Origin: Paenibacillus sp. 481
Lineage (GTDB): Bacteria; Bacillota; Bacilli; Paenibacillales; Paenibacillaceae
Length of the DNA: 64,000 nt
Assembly (NCBI RefSeq): GCF_021223605.1
Contig: NZ_CP075175.1
Location: forward strand, 3,489,501-3,553,500
Direction of reading: 5' to 3'
Below, one piece after another: positions 8,492 through 16,931 of this stretch (the stretch's first letter is position 1; every line of letters begins with the position of its first letter). Made by a program: the position numbers and the translations under genes. The notes under the pieces were generated by a model. That model ran no database searches and was not told where the DNA came from. It worked only from the letters and a program-made list of their open reading frames with translations.

Positions 8492-9577
8492 ATGAAAATG
8501 GCTAAAGAGTTATACGATTACATCCAAAATATTATTTCGTTGGACGAACAAGCGATGCAAGCGGCGAGAGACCACCAGCTTCAACTGACGAAACCACCTG
8601 AAAGCTTGGGAGTTCTTGAAGAGATTGCTGTTCAAGTAGCTGGAATCACGTCGGAACTGACAACGGATGTATCGAAAAAAGCAGTCGTCGTGATGGCTGG
8701 CGACCATGGTGTGTGTGCGGAAGGGGTAAGTGCATTTCCTGCCGAGGTTACGGCACAAATGGTAACTAATTTTGTGCGAGGCGGAGCGGCTGTGAATGTG
8801 CTGGCTCGTTCCGTTGGCGCAGAAGTCGTATGCGTTGATGTCGGTGTGAATGCGGATTTTGAAGCACCTGTAATGGCTGGTGAACCTACTCATTTTGTCT
8901 CACGCAAGGTGCGCAAAGGGACGTCAAATATGGCCCATGGTCCAGCGATGACGCGGGCTGAAGCGGTGGCTGCGATTCAAGCGGGTATAGACACGGTAGA
9001 GGAGCTAGTGAGCAAAGGCTATCGGATGTTTGCAACTGGGGATATGGGTATCGGCAACACGACAGCGAGTTCAGCGCTGCTGTGCGCATACACAGGCCTT
9101 GCACCAGAGGATGCGGTAGGTCGCGGAACCGGGATTGGCGACGCCCAGTGGGAGCATAAGTGCACGGTCGTGCGTCGCGCTCTGGAACTTAATCTGGCGC
9201 AGACGGATGATGCGCTGGACGTGTTGGCCAAAGTCGGCGGCTTGGAAATCGCCGGACTTGTCGGTGTGATTATTGCCGCGGCTCGTCACCGTGCTCCGGT
9301 CGTAATTGACGGCTTTATTTCAACAGCAGCGGCGTTGGCAGCAGTGCGCCTTGCACCTGCGGTAAAGCCTTATATTATCGCTTCTCATCTATCCGAGGAG
9401 CGTGGTCATCACGCACTGCTCGCTGCGCTGAACGTTAAACCAGCGCTGCACATGAATATGCGCTTAGGCGAAGGAACGGGTGCAGTACTTATGTTCCAGT
9501 TGATCGATGCCGCGATACGCATCATGGACGAAATGGCGACATTTGCCGAAGCGGGAGTGTCGAACAAGGAGGACTAA
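8492..9577 (+). CDS. cobT: Nicotinate-nucleotide--dimethylbenzimidazole phosphoribosyltransferase
   Basis: CobT transfers phosphoribose from nicotinate mononucleotide to the lower-ligand base, giving alpha-ribazole phosphate for the cobalamin nucleotide loop. Family signatures are clear: LTKPPESLGVLEEIA, VVMAGDHGVCAEGVSAFP, FATGDMGIGNTT, and GGLEIAGLVG, which contains the catalytic-type glutamate. Length (about 361 residues) is normal. GGGGAG at 8480 directly touches an ATG at 8486, so the ATG at 8492, six bases away, is the better start; 8498 is a third option. The next gene, cobU, starts three bases after the stop, so they are co-transcribed. Confidence 0.95.
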   Translation: MKMAKELYDYIQNIISLDEQAMQAARDHQLQLTKPPESLGVLEEIAVQVAGITSELTTDVSKKAVVVMAGDHGVCAEGVSAFPAEVTAQMVTNFVRGGAAVNVLARSVGAEVVCVDVGVNADFEAPVMAGEPTHFVSRKVRKGTSNMAHGPAMTRAEAVAAIQAGIDTVEELVSKGYRMFATGDMGIGNTTASSALLCAYTGLAPEDAVGRGTGIGDAQWEHKCTVVRRALELNLAQTDDALDVLAKVGGLEIAGLVGVIIAAARHRAPVVIDGFISTAAALAAVRLAPAVKPYIIASHLSEERGHHALLAALNVKPALHMNMRLGEGTGAVLMFQLIDAAIRIMDEMATFAEAGVSNKED

Positions 9578-9580
9578 GCG

Positions 9581-10285
9581 ATGGCAGAGGCGGCAGAGAA
9601 AGCAGTGAAAGCGGAGAAAGCAGGACGGATTATTCTTGTCACGGGTGGGGCGCGCAGCGGTAAGAGTACGTTCGCAGAGAGATTCATGATGAAGCACGAG
9701 CCGGCTGGGGCTTTGTACGCTGCGACCGCACAGGCGTTTGACGAGGAGATGGCGGCGCGTATTCAACAACATCGCGTTGATCGTGCAGCAACTAACTATC
9801 CATGGAGCACGGTCGATTGCCCGCTTTCCTTACCAAAGTGGCTGCATACGTGTACGGCCCCAGCGGTGTTGGTAGACTGCCTAACGTTGTGGTTGTCTAA
9901 CGAATTACTGACGCTGGAACAGCAGGACGAAGTACAGCAAGACGTGGAGCAGCATGACATGAAACAGCCTGACATTAAATCACATGCTGTGGAGTCGCAC
10001 GATACAAACGTGCCAGCATCCTCGTCAACACGAACATCTTCTGTGGAAGATGTCTTAAATGAGCGTATCGATGCTTTAGCGGCAGCGGCACGAGCTTTTT
10101 CCGGCACCTTGGTGCTTGTGACGAATGAGGTCGGCAGTGGCGTTGTGCCTGCGTACAAGCTGGGACGCCTGTTCCGCGATGCAGCCGGACGGATGAATCA
10201 GCGTCTGGCAGCTGTCGCGGATGAAGTGTACCTTGTAACCGCAGGGATTCCGATTGAGTTAAAAAGCAGGATGGTCGAGCTATGA
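9581..10285 (+). CDS. cobU: Adenosylcobinamide kinase / guanylyltransferase
   Basis: CobU phosphorylates adenosylcobinamide and then adds GMP. The P-loop TGGARSGKSTFAE is near residue 20; AATAQAFDEEMAARIQQHR is the guanylate-site region; VLVDCLTLWLSNEL and LVTNEVGSGVVPAYKLGRLFRD complete the signature. The enzyme is usually about 180 residues; here it is 234 because a Gln/Asp/Glu/Val-rich insert (about 9915-10055, ending in a Ser/Thr tract) splits the region after the SNEL motif, and the N-terminus begins with an Ala/Glu/Lys repeat. The stop overlaps the cobS start as ATGA. Confidence 0.93.
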   Translation: MAEAAEKAVKAEKAGRIILVTGGARSGKSTFAERFMMKHEPAGALYAATAQAFDEEMAARIQQHRVDRAATNYPWSTVDCPLSLPKWLHTCTAPAVLVDCLTLWLSNELLTLEQQDEVQQDVEQHDMKQPDIKSHAVESHDTNVPASSSTRTSSVEDVLNERIDALAAAARAFSGTLVLVTNEVGSGVVPAYKLGRLFRDAAGRMNQRLAAVADEVYLVTAGIPIELKSRMVEL

Positions 10286-11199
10286 GTAGTGAACCATCGA
10301 TTGCTGCGGGCTTGAAGGGCTGGCTACAGGCGCTTGCAGCGGCTGTACAGTTTTTGACACGTATTCCTGTGCCGTGGGCTGTACCATTTACGAATGAGGT
10401 GCTAAAGCGCAGCACTACATTTTTTCCGTGGGCTGGATTGCTTATCGGATTCCTGGTGTGGGGGACGGGCTGGGGGCTTGCGCTCGTACTCCCAGCATGG
10501 CCTGCGGCAGCGTTGACCTTATTTGTAGCAATTGCGCTGACAGGCGGGCTTCATCTCGACGGATTAATGGATACGGCAGATGGCATTTTTAGTCACCGTT
10601 CACGCGAAAGAATGCTTGAAATTATGAAGGACAGCCGTGTAGGTGCGATGGGCGTGATCGCCTGTGTCGCTGTACTCATCTTGAAGTGGTCGTTAGTGGC
10701 GACCATGATGGAGGCAGGCCAGTGGCAATGGGGCTTGGCAGCTGTCTTGCCGTTTATTTGGAGCCGTTATGCCATGGTGTGGGCAATGGCTAGAGAGCCG
10801 TATGCACGCCCTAATGAGGGGCTTGGCGGCTATTTTAAAGGACTTGGCACCGTTCACCTGTGCGGTGCAGGTCTAATGTCCGTTGCTGCGAGTGCCTTAG
10901 TCATATGGCTGTGGCTACAACTAGCGCAACCGTTGCACTTCACACAACTGAAGCAACTGACACAATTAACAGAGCGATTCACTCTAGCTACAACGCACGG
11001 GCAAATATCGCCCGTATTAGCTTCACTCGTCCTAATCGCTACGCTTGCTGTTGCGGTTAGCTTGCTTGCGTGGGTATGTTCACGCGCACTTTCTCGCAAA
11101 CTGGGCGGTTTGACGGGCGATACGTATGGAGCCATTAACGAACTGATAGAAACAGCCGTGCTGATCCTCATCACGCTGATTTTTGTAGGGAAAGGGTGA
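10282..11199 (+). CDS. cobS: Adenosylcobinamide-GDP ribazoletransferase (cobalamin synthase)
   Basis: CobS is the membrane enzyme that joins adenosylcobinamide-GDP to alpha-ribazole (phosphate). It is recognised by AVQFLTRIPVP near the start, LTGGLHLDGLMDTADGIFS with the metal-binding acidic residues, SRERMLEIMKDSRVGAMG, and several hydrophobic helices up to LGGLTGDTYGAINELIE at the C-terminus. Length is slightly above the family norm owing to a Leu/Thr/Gln-rich loop (about 10905-11010). Start and stop overlap cobU and the ribosome-site region of cobQ. Confidence 0.95.
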   Translation: MSSEPSIAAGLKGWLQALAAAVQFLTRIPVPWAVPFTNEVLKRSTTFFPWAGLLIGFLVWGTGWGLALVLPAWPAAALTLFVAIALTGGLHLDGLMDTADGIFSHRSRERMLEIMKDSRVGAMGVIACVAVLILKWSLVATMMEAGQWQWGLAAVLPFIWSRYAMVWAMAREPYARPNEGLGGYFKGLGTVHLCGAGLMSVAASALVIWLWLQLAQPLHFTQLKQLTQLTERFTLATTHGQISPVLASLVLIATLAVAVSLLAWVCSRALSRKLGGLTGDTYGAINELIETAVLILITLIFVGKG

Positions 11200-11204
11200 G
11201 CGGG

Positions 11205-13031
11205 ATGAGTGAAACAACAGAAGCTACAGAAGGTACAGGAGCAACAGGGAAAATAGGAACAACAGGGACAACAAGGACAACTGGCAAAGTGGGCAGAACA
11301 ATCATGCTCCAAGGTACGGCATCGGATGTCGGAAAAAGTGTGGTCACGACGGCGCTGTGCCGTATTTTTAAGCAGGATGGCTATGCTGTTGCACCATTTA
11401 AGTCGCAAAATATGGCGCTGAATTCGTATGTAACGCTGGACGGCAAAGAAATTGGCCGAGCCCAAGGCGTACAGGCAGAAGCTTGCGGCATTGCAGCGAC
11501 GACAGATATGAATCCGGTGCTCATTAAACCGATGCACGGGATGCAGGCGCAAATCGTCGTGCATGGCAAGCCGTATATGAACTTGAGCGCTGGCGACTAT
11601 CGGTCGCGCTTCTTGCCAGAGGCAAAGCGCACGGTCGTTGATGCGCTAAATCGCCTGCGCGAGCAATATGACATTGTCGTGATGGAAGGGGCAGGCAGCC
11701 CAGCGGAAATTAATTTAAAGCAAAATGATATTGTTAATATGAATATGGCTGCATGGGCAGATGCGCCCGTTATTTTAGTGGCAGACATTGATCGCGGCGG
11801 TGTATTTGCATTTATTGTTGGTACACTGGAACTGCTGGAGCCACATGAGCGGGAGCGGGTGCGCGGCTTTATTATTAATAAATTTCGCGGCGACATTAGT
11901 CTGTTGCAATCCGGCTTGGACTGGCTGGAAGAGCGCACAGGCATCCCTGTGTTAGGCGTGCTTCCTTACGCTGAAGATCTGGACATCGAGGCAGAAGATT
12001 CGGTGGCGTTGGAGCAATGGAAAGGGAAGGGGAATGTGCAGCCTGAAAATGACCTCGACATTGTCGTGCTCGCATTGCCACACATTTCGAATTTTACAGA
12101 TATGGACCCGCTCCTAGCAGAGCCAGACGTGCGGGTTCGTTATGTCCGAAGCCCTGACCAATTCGGCAACCCTGATGCTGTCATTATTCCCGGAACCAAA
12201 AGTACGATGGACGATTTGCAATGGCTGCGCGATACAAAGCTGGCGGACTGCGTGAACAAGTATGTTCAGCCGTGGATTCAATCTCAATCTCAATCTCAGT
12301 CTCAGCCTGAGTCTCAATCTCAGTCTCAGCCTGAGTCTCAAGCTCAGTCCCAGCGGCCATCCGAACCCCCAGCCCAGCCCCCAGCACGACATAACGGCTG
12401 GGTGATAGGCATTTGCGGCGGCTATCAAATGCTTGGTCAGAGTTTGCATGACCCTCACGGTGTGGAGGGGGCAGCGGGTAAAGCGATGGAGGGGCTTGCG
12501 CTCCTGCCACAAACAACAGTTTTTGCGGCAGAGAAGCGTACGGAGCGGGTTGCGGGCTGCATCCAAGCGGCCGCTGCTTTGCCTGCCTCGCTGCATGGTT
12601 TGCCTATGGAAGGATATGAAATCCATATGGGCCGCACTGAATTCACGTCTGCGGGGATACCTGTAACGGAAGCGAACACGAACACAGCTTCCATTTTCAA
12701 CGAACAGGCTAACGAACATGCTTCCGAACAGCAGACACCATTCCGATTTGAACCGCTCATGACATTAACGGGCAACGATGAAGGCAGCGTATCAGATGGC
12801 TGCGTGCATGCTCAGGGGCATATTGTTGGCACGTATATGCACGGTTTATTTCATAATGATGCTTTCCGGCGTACGTGGCTCAATGAATTGCGTGCGGCCA
12901 AGGGATTATTGCCGTTGAGCGATCGGATTAACGTAAGCGAGCGGCAGGAGCAAGCTTTTGACCGTTTGGCAGACATTGCTCGCCAGCATATGGATATGGA
13001 AAAACTGTACCATATTTTACATGGCCAATAG
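11205..13031 (+). CDS. cobQ: Adenosylcobyric acid synthase (glutamine-hydrolysing)
   Basis: CobQ/CbiP amidates adenosylcobyrinic acid a,c-diamide. The N-terminal dethiobiotin-synthetase-like domain has MLQGTASDVGKS as P-loop and PFKSQNMALNSYVT; the C-terminal glutamine amidotransferase has the nucleophile Cys in GICGGYQMLG and a catalytic His in GTYMHGLFHN. AAAGGG lies 8 bases before the ATG at 11205; an in-frame GTG at 11196 overlaps cobS. Two inserts make it long: a Thr/Gly-rich head of about 25 residues and a Gln-Ser repeat (QSQSQPESQSQ) followed by a Pro-rich tract at 12277-12390, just before the nucleophile elbow. A cobQ gene without the earlier corrin-ring genes here suggests salvage of an incomplete corrinoid, or that the rest lies elsewhere. 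Confidence 0.95.
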   Translation: MSETTEATEGTGATGKIGTTGTTRTTGKVGRTIMLQGTASDVGKSVVTTALCRIFKQDGYAVAPFKSQNMALNSYVTLDGKEIGRAQGVQAEACGIAATTDMNPVLIKPMHGMQAQIVVHGKPYMNLSAGDYRSRFLPEAKRTVVDALNRLREQYDIVVMEGAGSPAEINLKQNDIVNMNMAAWADAPVILVADIDRGGVFAFIVGTLELLEPHERERVRGFIINKFRGDISLLQSGLDWLEERTGIPVLGVLPYAEDLDIEAEDSVALEQWKGKGNVQPENDLDIVVLALPHISNFTDMDPLLAEPDVRVRYVRSPDQFGNPDAVIIPGTKSTMDDLQWLRDTKLADCVNKYVQPWIQSQSQSQSQPESQSQSQPESQAQSQRPSEPPAQPPARHNGWVIGICGGYQMLGQSLHDPHGVEGAAGKAMEGLALLPQTTVFAAEKRTERVAGCIQAAAALPASLHGLPMEGYEIHMGRTEFTSAGIPVTEANTNTASIFNEQANEHASEQQTPFRFEPLMTLTGNDEGSVSDGCVHAQGHIVGTYMHGLFHNDAFRRTWLNELRAAKGLLPLSDRINVSERQEQAFDRLADIARQHMDMEKLYHILHGQ

Positions 13032-13207
13032 TGTTTGTCAGATCGTATTTGCTTTTTGTTACATTGTTCCACAGGGTTGCTTTATGAGCAAAGATCGTTC
13101 ACCATTAGCAAGGTTCAACTCTCAATTATGTTCTCTGTTTCAGGAGTAAATGTTGGGGGTAATGACCACAATACAACTGGGAAAAGGCAGTCAGGAGAGA
13201 TTGGATC

Positions 13208-13723
13208 ATGCTAACGATTCTTATAGCTATATTTGTTATACAAATTGTGTACGTTTCCTTCTTTACGCTTCGTATGATTATGACGCTAAAAGGGCAACGA
13301 TATATAGCCGCAGGGCTTAGTTCGATAGAAATTATTATTTACGTGCTTGGGTTAAATATGGTATTGCAATACTTGGATGAACCGATCAGCTTGATCGTGT
13401 ATGCGGTCGGCTACGGCATCGGTGTTCTTGTCGGCACGTGGATTGAGGACAAAATTGCACTCGGCTACGTTACGCTTAAAGTGATTATTAATGATCCTGA
13501 AAGTTCGCTGCCGAATCATCTGCGCGACTTAGGGTATGGTGTAACGACTTGGTTAGGTAGCGGGCGTGATGGTCATCGTCTGATGTTGGAAGTGCTTGCG
13601 CGTCGTAAAAATTGCAACAAGCTGTACACGTCCATTTTGGAACGTGATCCGAAAGCATTTATCGTTACTTCAGAGCCTACGCGATTGCACGGTGGTTTCT
13701 GGGCGAAGGCGACACGTAAATAG
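13208..13723 (+). CDS. UPF0316 / DUF2179 membrane protein
   Basis: A 171-residue protein with three hydrophobic segments in its first 85 residues (TILIAIFVIQIVYVSFF, an internal VLGLNMVLQYL and LIVYAVGYGIGVLVG) and a soluble C-terminal domain matching the remembered UPF0316 layout (GTWIEDKIALGYV, then LRDLGYGVTTWLGSGRDGHR). The family's function is not established. GGAGAG precedes the ATG. It lies 176 bases after cobQ and is followed by its own terminator. Confidence 0.8.
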   Translation: MLTILIAIFVIQIVYVSFFTLRMIMTLKGQRYIAAGLSSIEIIIYVLGLNMVLQYLDEPISLIVYAVGYGIGVLVGTWIEDKIALGYVTLKVIINDPESSLPNHLRDLGYGVTTWLGSGRDGHRLMLEVLARRKNCNKLYTSILERDPKAFIVTSEPTRLHGGFWAKATRK

Positions 13724-13738
13724 AGGAAGACCGGCAAG

Positions 13739-13764
13739 AGGGGCTGCATTCGCAGTCCTTTTTT
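13739..13764 (+). terminator. Terminator after UPF0316 gene
   Basis: AGGGGCTGC at 13739 pairs with GCAGTCCTT at 13752 (one G-U) around ATTC, followed by a T run. Confidence 0.7.
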
Positions 13765-13790
13765 ATATGTGTTGAATCGATTTTGCACAC

Positions 13791-13815
13791 AAAAAAAGTG
13801 CCCTTTAAATGGCAC
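13791..13815 (-). terminator. Terminator of the toxin-antitoxin operon
   Basis: On the minus strand GTGCC and GGCAC form a short stem followed by seven T, directly after the toxin stop codon. Confidence 0.6.
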
Positions 13816-13816
13816 A

Positions 13817-14038
13817 TTAGAGTTTAGAGTTAAAATATTGTTTAGTAACGTTTAGCTGCTGCTTTAAAATTTTAGCAAATAGTCCGGGGGAAATTTCGCC
13901 TGTGCTCTTGGATACCCGTGTACGAAGAATCGTTCCATCTTCAAGTTGCTTGATATAAATATCATCTCGGCTGCCGTGTCTTAGCAGCTTATAACCGTCT
14001 CGTTCTAGAAATCTACGCAAGTCCTTCCAACTAGCCAC
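13817..14038 (-). CDS. HicA-like toxin
   Basis: From the GTG at 14038 the product is 73 residues and begins VASWKDLRRFLERDGYKLLR, the first helix of the small double-stranded-RNA-binding fold of HicA mRNA interferases. It is followed by strands (DDIYIK, TILRTRVSKSTG) and a C-terminal helix (LFAKILKQQL). The GS-x-H of classical HicA is replaced by HGSRDD, so a catalytic role is uncertain. I chose this GTG because it matches where the family begins and overlaps the antitoxin stop by 8 bases, with GGAAAGGAG 15 bases upstream; an ATG at 14068 is the alternative start. It is encoded downstream of its antitoxin, the reverse of canonical hicAB order. Confidence 0.7.
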   Translation of the reverse strand: MASWKDLRRFLERDGYKLLRHGSRDDIYIKQLEDGTILRTRVSKSTGEISPGLFAKILKQQLNVTKQYFNSKL

Positions 14039-14456
14039 GTAACAATTGGACAACTCCTTTCCGGTCATCTTGCAGCAATACACGCAGGATGTATGGGAAA
14101 TGTTCACGACGATTAGGAGAGTGATAATACATGTTGAAATTGTCGTAGTACTCTTTAGCATAATCGTACAATTGATCAGCTAAGTCTTTTATGAGTTCGT
14201 CTAAACTAATTCCTTCTCCGACGATGTCAGGAATTTGTACAATTGAACCATTGAAATGTTCATTTTCTATGCTGTATTCTATCGTGATGTCGTGGCTTGC
14301 AAGGAGATCGAGAGTATGTTGGATAGACAGGGCTGCAATTAAATCGCGATTGCGTTTAATGACCTGAGGCTTATCATGGACGACATTGTCAATGAATGAC
14401 CCGAAGTTTGCTCGAACTTCAGTGGAGTTTAAAATACTCATATGTTCAATCACCAT
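14031..14456 (-). CDS. Antitoxin with Phd-like head and HicB-like tail
   Basis: The first 45 residues (STEVRANFGSFIDNVVHDKPQVIKR) look like the DNA-binding Phd/YefM region. The middle part (IEYSIENEHFNGSIVQIPDI, then a SLDELIKDLADQL helix) resembles the HicB partly degraded RNase-H fold that covers HicA toxins. The combination fits a type II antitoxin that binds both the operator and the toxin encoded next. AAAGGAGG lies 6 bases before the ATG. Promoter and a perfect palindrome lie immediately upstream, suggesting autorepression. Confidence 0.7.
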   Translation of the reverse strand: MVIEHMSILNSTEVRANFGSFIDNVVHDKPQVIKRNRDLIAALSIQHTLDLLASHDITIEYSIENEHFNGSIVQIPDIVGEGISLDELIKDLADQLYDYAKEYYDNFNMYYHSPNRREHFPYILRVLLQDDRKGVVQLLRG

Positions 14457-14471
14457 CCTTTACCTCCTTTC

Positions 14472-14510
14472 ATTATATCGAACGAACACGTAAGTGTACA
14501 TCATGTACAC
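14472..14510 (-). promoter_or_regulatory. Promoter and palindromic operator of the TA operon
   Basis: On the minus strand TGTACA (14500-14495) and TATAAT (14477-14472) are 17 bases apart. The -35 lies inside a perfect palindrome, GTGTACAT-c-ATGTACAC (14494-14510), with another ATGTAC half-site at 14520. Repressor binding here would block RNA polymerase. Confidence 0.65.
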
Positions 14511-14684
14511 AGTGTGCAGAATGTACTTTTTTAAGTTAATATGCGAGGTCGTTCTAAATGAGAACATCATTTTAATCCTTCAGTTGTATTTCCAGCCATA
14601 AGTGTTCCCATCTAAATAAGCATATATACGGTAATCCGATAGAATCGTGTATGATTCAAGTAAATGTGTGTTACATCATAAGTC

Positions 14685-14713
14685 TTGACGCTTACAGTCG
14701 TTGCTGTTAAAGT
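14685..14713 (+). promoter_or_regulatory. Promoter of the purine permease
   Basis: TTGACG at 14685 and TAAAGT at 14708 are separated by 17 bases, about 25 bases before the riboswitch aptamer begins. Confidence 0.6.
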
Positions 14714-14736
14714 AAGGGACATACATTTTAATAGCC

Positions 14737-14805
14737 CCTTGTATAAGTTCGTGAATATGGCGCGGACGTTTCTACAAAGCTACCGTAAAAGGCTTGGCTA
14801 CAAGG
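14737..14805 (+). ncRNA. Purine riboswitch aptamer, guanine class
   Basis: The conserved core of purine riboswitches is readable in order: P1 strand CCTTGTA, TATAA, P2 strand GTTCGTG, ATATGG in loop 2, P2 partner CGCGGAC, GTTTCTAC, P3, CCGTAAA in loop 3, then GGCTAC and the P1 partner TACAAGG. All three helices can form with Watson-Crick or G-U pairs. The ligand-pairing base equivalent to position 74 is C (14798), which predicts guanine or hypoxanthine rather than adenine. The aptamer is followed by a strong terminator and the NCS2 permease, so excess purine should switch the gene off. Confidence 0.9.
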
Positions 14806-14916
14806 AGATACCGGCAACAGTTACCGTTTCATGTTTCGAATTTTCGAAAGTCACCATTCTTATAAATGGGTGCAACGTGTTAGGTGTGTTACGTTATATC
14901 TCTTTTCGTACTCAAG

Positions 14917-14961
14917 CTTTGGCCTCTTTTCTACACAGAAAAGAATTGCCAAAGTTTTTTT
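14917..14961 (+). terminator. Riboswitch-controlled terminator
   Basis: CTTTGGC (14917) pairs with GCCAAAG (14948), with inner TCTTTTCT/AGAAAAGA pairing, followed by seven T. It is the likely OFF-state expression platform of the riboswitch; the 110 bases between aptamer and terminator presumably hold the antiterminator strand. Confidence 0.8.
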
Positions 14962-15029
14962 CATTTTATGGCATAGCGCTATTGGCTTGGGGCATGATCG
15001 TATGAAGAGCAATCATCAGGAGGCGCATC

Positions 15030-16325
15030 ATGAAATCATTTTTTGAATTTGAACAAAGGGGAACGACGTACCGCAAAGAAATAATGGCGGGATTAACGAC
15101 GTTTTTGGCCATGGCGTACATTTTGGTCGTGAATCCGCTTATTTTGAGTGATGCGGGCATGGATCGTGGTGCGGTCTTTACGGCAACGGCTGTCACAGCT
15201 ATTTTTGGTTCCTTGCTCATGGGTGTGCTGTCCAACTACCCGATCGGTGTGGCATCCAGTATGGGGCTTAATTCCTTCTTTACGTATTCGGTCGTGATTG
15301 GCATGGGAATTCCGTGGCAAACGGCGTTAACAGGCGTGCTCGTGTCGAGCGTGCTGTTTCTTATTTTAAGTGTCATTAAGATTCGTGAAAAAATTATTAA
15401 TACGATCCCAGAAGATTTGAAATATGCGATTGCGAGCGGTATCGGTTTTTTTGTTGCCTTTATGGGTTTGAAAAATGCGGGCATTATCGTGAGCAGCGAA
15501 GCGACATTTGTTACACTTGGCAACTTGCGGTCAGCGCCGACGTTACTTGCTTTGTTCGGCTTTATCGTGATGGTCGTGCTGCTCGTGCGCAATGTGCACG
15601 GCGCTATTTTTTACGGTATGGTCATTGCCACTGTCGTGGGCATGGCCTTCGGTATTATTGAGCTGCCGCAACAAATTGTCGGCACAATTCCAAGCTTAGC
15701 GCCGACGTTTGGCGTGGCGTTCGATCAATTGTCAGCTACGTTTACACCCGAGCTGCTGGCTGTTATCTTTACATTCCTGTTCGTCGGTTTCTTTGATACC
15801 GCAGGAACACTCATTGCGATTGCGAGCCAAGCAGGAATTATTAAAGATAACAAAATTCCAAAAGCAGGCCAAGCCCTTGCCGCAGATGCTGCGGCGTCGC
15901 TATTCGGTGCGGTTGTCGGTACGACGACGACAGCGTCCACGATTGAATCGTCCGCAGGCATTGCAGCTGGCGGTCGGACAGGCTTTACTTCCGTAATCGT
16001 GGCAGGTTTGTTCACGTTAGCACTGTTTTTCTCGCCGGTATTGTCGGTCGTGACGACAGAAGTAACGGCTCCGGCCTTGATACTGGTCGGTGCGATGATG
16101 GCGTCGCAGGCACGCTTTATTAAGTGGGAGAAGATTGAGGTCGTTATCCCAGCATTTATTACGATTGTAGCGATGCCGTTTACGTTTGGCGTAGCGACAG
16201 GTATCGCGCTCGGCTTTATTTTGTACACCGTTATTAAAGTGGCTAAAGGTGAGTACCGTGAGGTGCACCCAATTATGTATGTGCTAACGGTGATGTTCTT
16301 GGCGTATATCGGTTACGTGGCATAA
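15030..16325 (+). CDS. NCS2-family guanine/hypoxanthine permease
   Basis: The 431-residue polytopic membrane protein starts FEFEQRGTTYRKEIMAGLTTF and has the hallmark MAYILVVNPLILSDAGMD. The later motif FFDTAGTLIAIASQAG and the PKAGQALAADAAASLFGAVVGTTT stretch hold the substrate-contacting residues of the AzgA/PbuG branch. It would import guanine or hypoxanthine with protons. AGGAGG lies 7 bases before the ATG. Control by the guanine-class riboswitch upstream supports the substrate assignment. A hairpin terminator follows at 16343. Confidence 0.92.
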   Translation: MKSFFEFEQRGTTYRKEIMAGLTTFLAMAYILVVNPLILSDAGMDRGAVFTATAVTAIFGSLLMGVLSNYPIGVASSMGLNSFFTYSVVIGMGIPWQTALTGVLVSSVLFLILSVIKIREKIINTIPEDLKYAIASGIGFFVAFMGLKNAGIIVSSEATFVTLGNLRSAPTLLALFGFIVMVVLLVRNVHGAIFYGMVIATVVGMAFGIIELPQQIVGTIPSLAPTFGVAFDQLSATFTPELLAVIFTFLFVGFFDTAGTLIAIASQAGIIKDNKIPKAGQALAADAAASLFGAVVGTTTTASTIESSAGIAAGGRTGFTSVIVAGLFTLALFFSPVLSVVTTEVTAPALILVGAMMASQARFIKWEKIEVVIPAFITIVAMPFTFGVATGIALGFILYTVIKVAKGEYREVHPIMYVLTVMFLAYIGYVA

Positions 16326-16342
16326 CGTTAAAAGAAGTTATT

Positions 16343-16736
16343 GAAGGAGCTATTCATGATACAAATAGCTCCTTCAGTTTGTCGAGAAACCTCTGTTTGT
16401 TAAGACGAAGGTTTCTCTTCATTGAGATAACGGCAAGCAGCTTCGCACTTATCGGTTGGTAGTCAGCTGATTCACTGTGCCTTCTTTCCTAACGGTCGCC
16501 ACAGTTGTTATTTCAGCGAATATGAACCCATTCAACATGTAACGGTTATGAGGGAGCTTATTACGCTGAAAACAGCTGGATGTTGAATGAAATTGGAGCA
16601 ATAAGCTCACCTATAACCGTTAGAAATCAAAACGAGGTAAATCTGGCGATATAGCCACTGTGGCAACCGTTAAGAACTAACTTTGCTTGCTCGACAGCCT
16701 GAAGGAGCTATTCATGATATGAATAGCTCCTTTTTT
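16343..16736. repeat. Nested inverted-repeat element bounded by duplicated terminators
   Basis: The permease terminator (GAAGGAGCTATT paired with AATAGCTCCTTC, 16343-16375) recurs almost unchanged at 16701-16736. Between the copies no gene is visible, but inverted pairs are: TGTCGAG 16380 with CTCGACA 16690; GAGAAACCT 16384 with AGGTTTCTC 16409; TAACGGTCGCCACAG 16490 with an inverted CTGTGGCAACCGTTA ending 16672; CATTCAACAT 16529 with ATGTTGAATG 16580; TTTCAGCG 16511 with CGCTGAAA 16564; TAACGGTTAT plus GAGCTTAT 16540-16561 with ATAAGCTC plus ATAACCGTTA 16601-16622. The region could fold into one large cruciform or RNA and may be a miniature mobile element. Confidence 0.75.
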
Positions 16737-16931
16737 GTGTAAATGTGTACATTTACAAACAGTTATTACCCTCCGACTCTCTTTTCGAGGATAGCAAGTT
16801 GTCTGTATCTTGACTTACAAAGTAGCTATCGTAAAATGTTATTAGAAGATATTAACATTTATATTGTTAGTTTGTTCAAGACGATTCAACCTTCATTTAT
16901 TTACAAAATGATGTTACTAGGAGGAGCAAAT

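Noticed and set aside
14685-15005. A 106-codon open frame before the purine permease
   Set aside because: It runs through the riboswitch aptamer and its terminator and starts in the -35 box; the RNA features explain the sequence.
16743-16931. N-terminal extension of the DUF1992 gene
   Set aside because: It has no ribosome site, abuts the duplicated terminator, and the TTG at 16932 has a well-placed AGGAGGAG.
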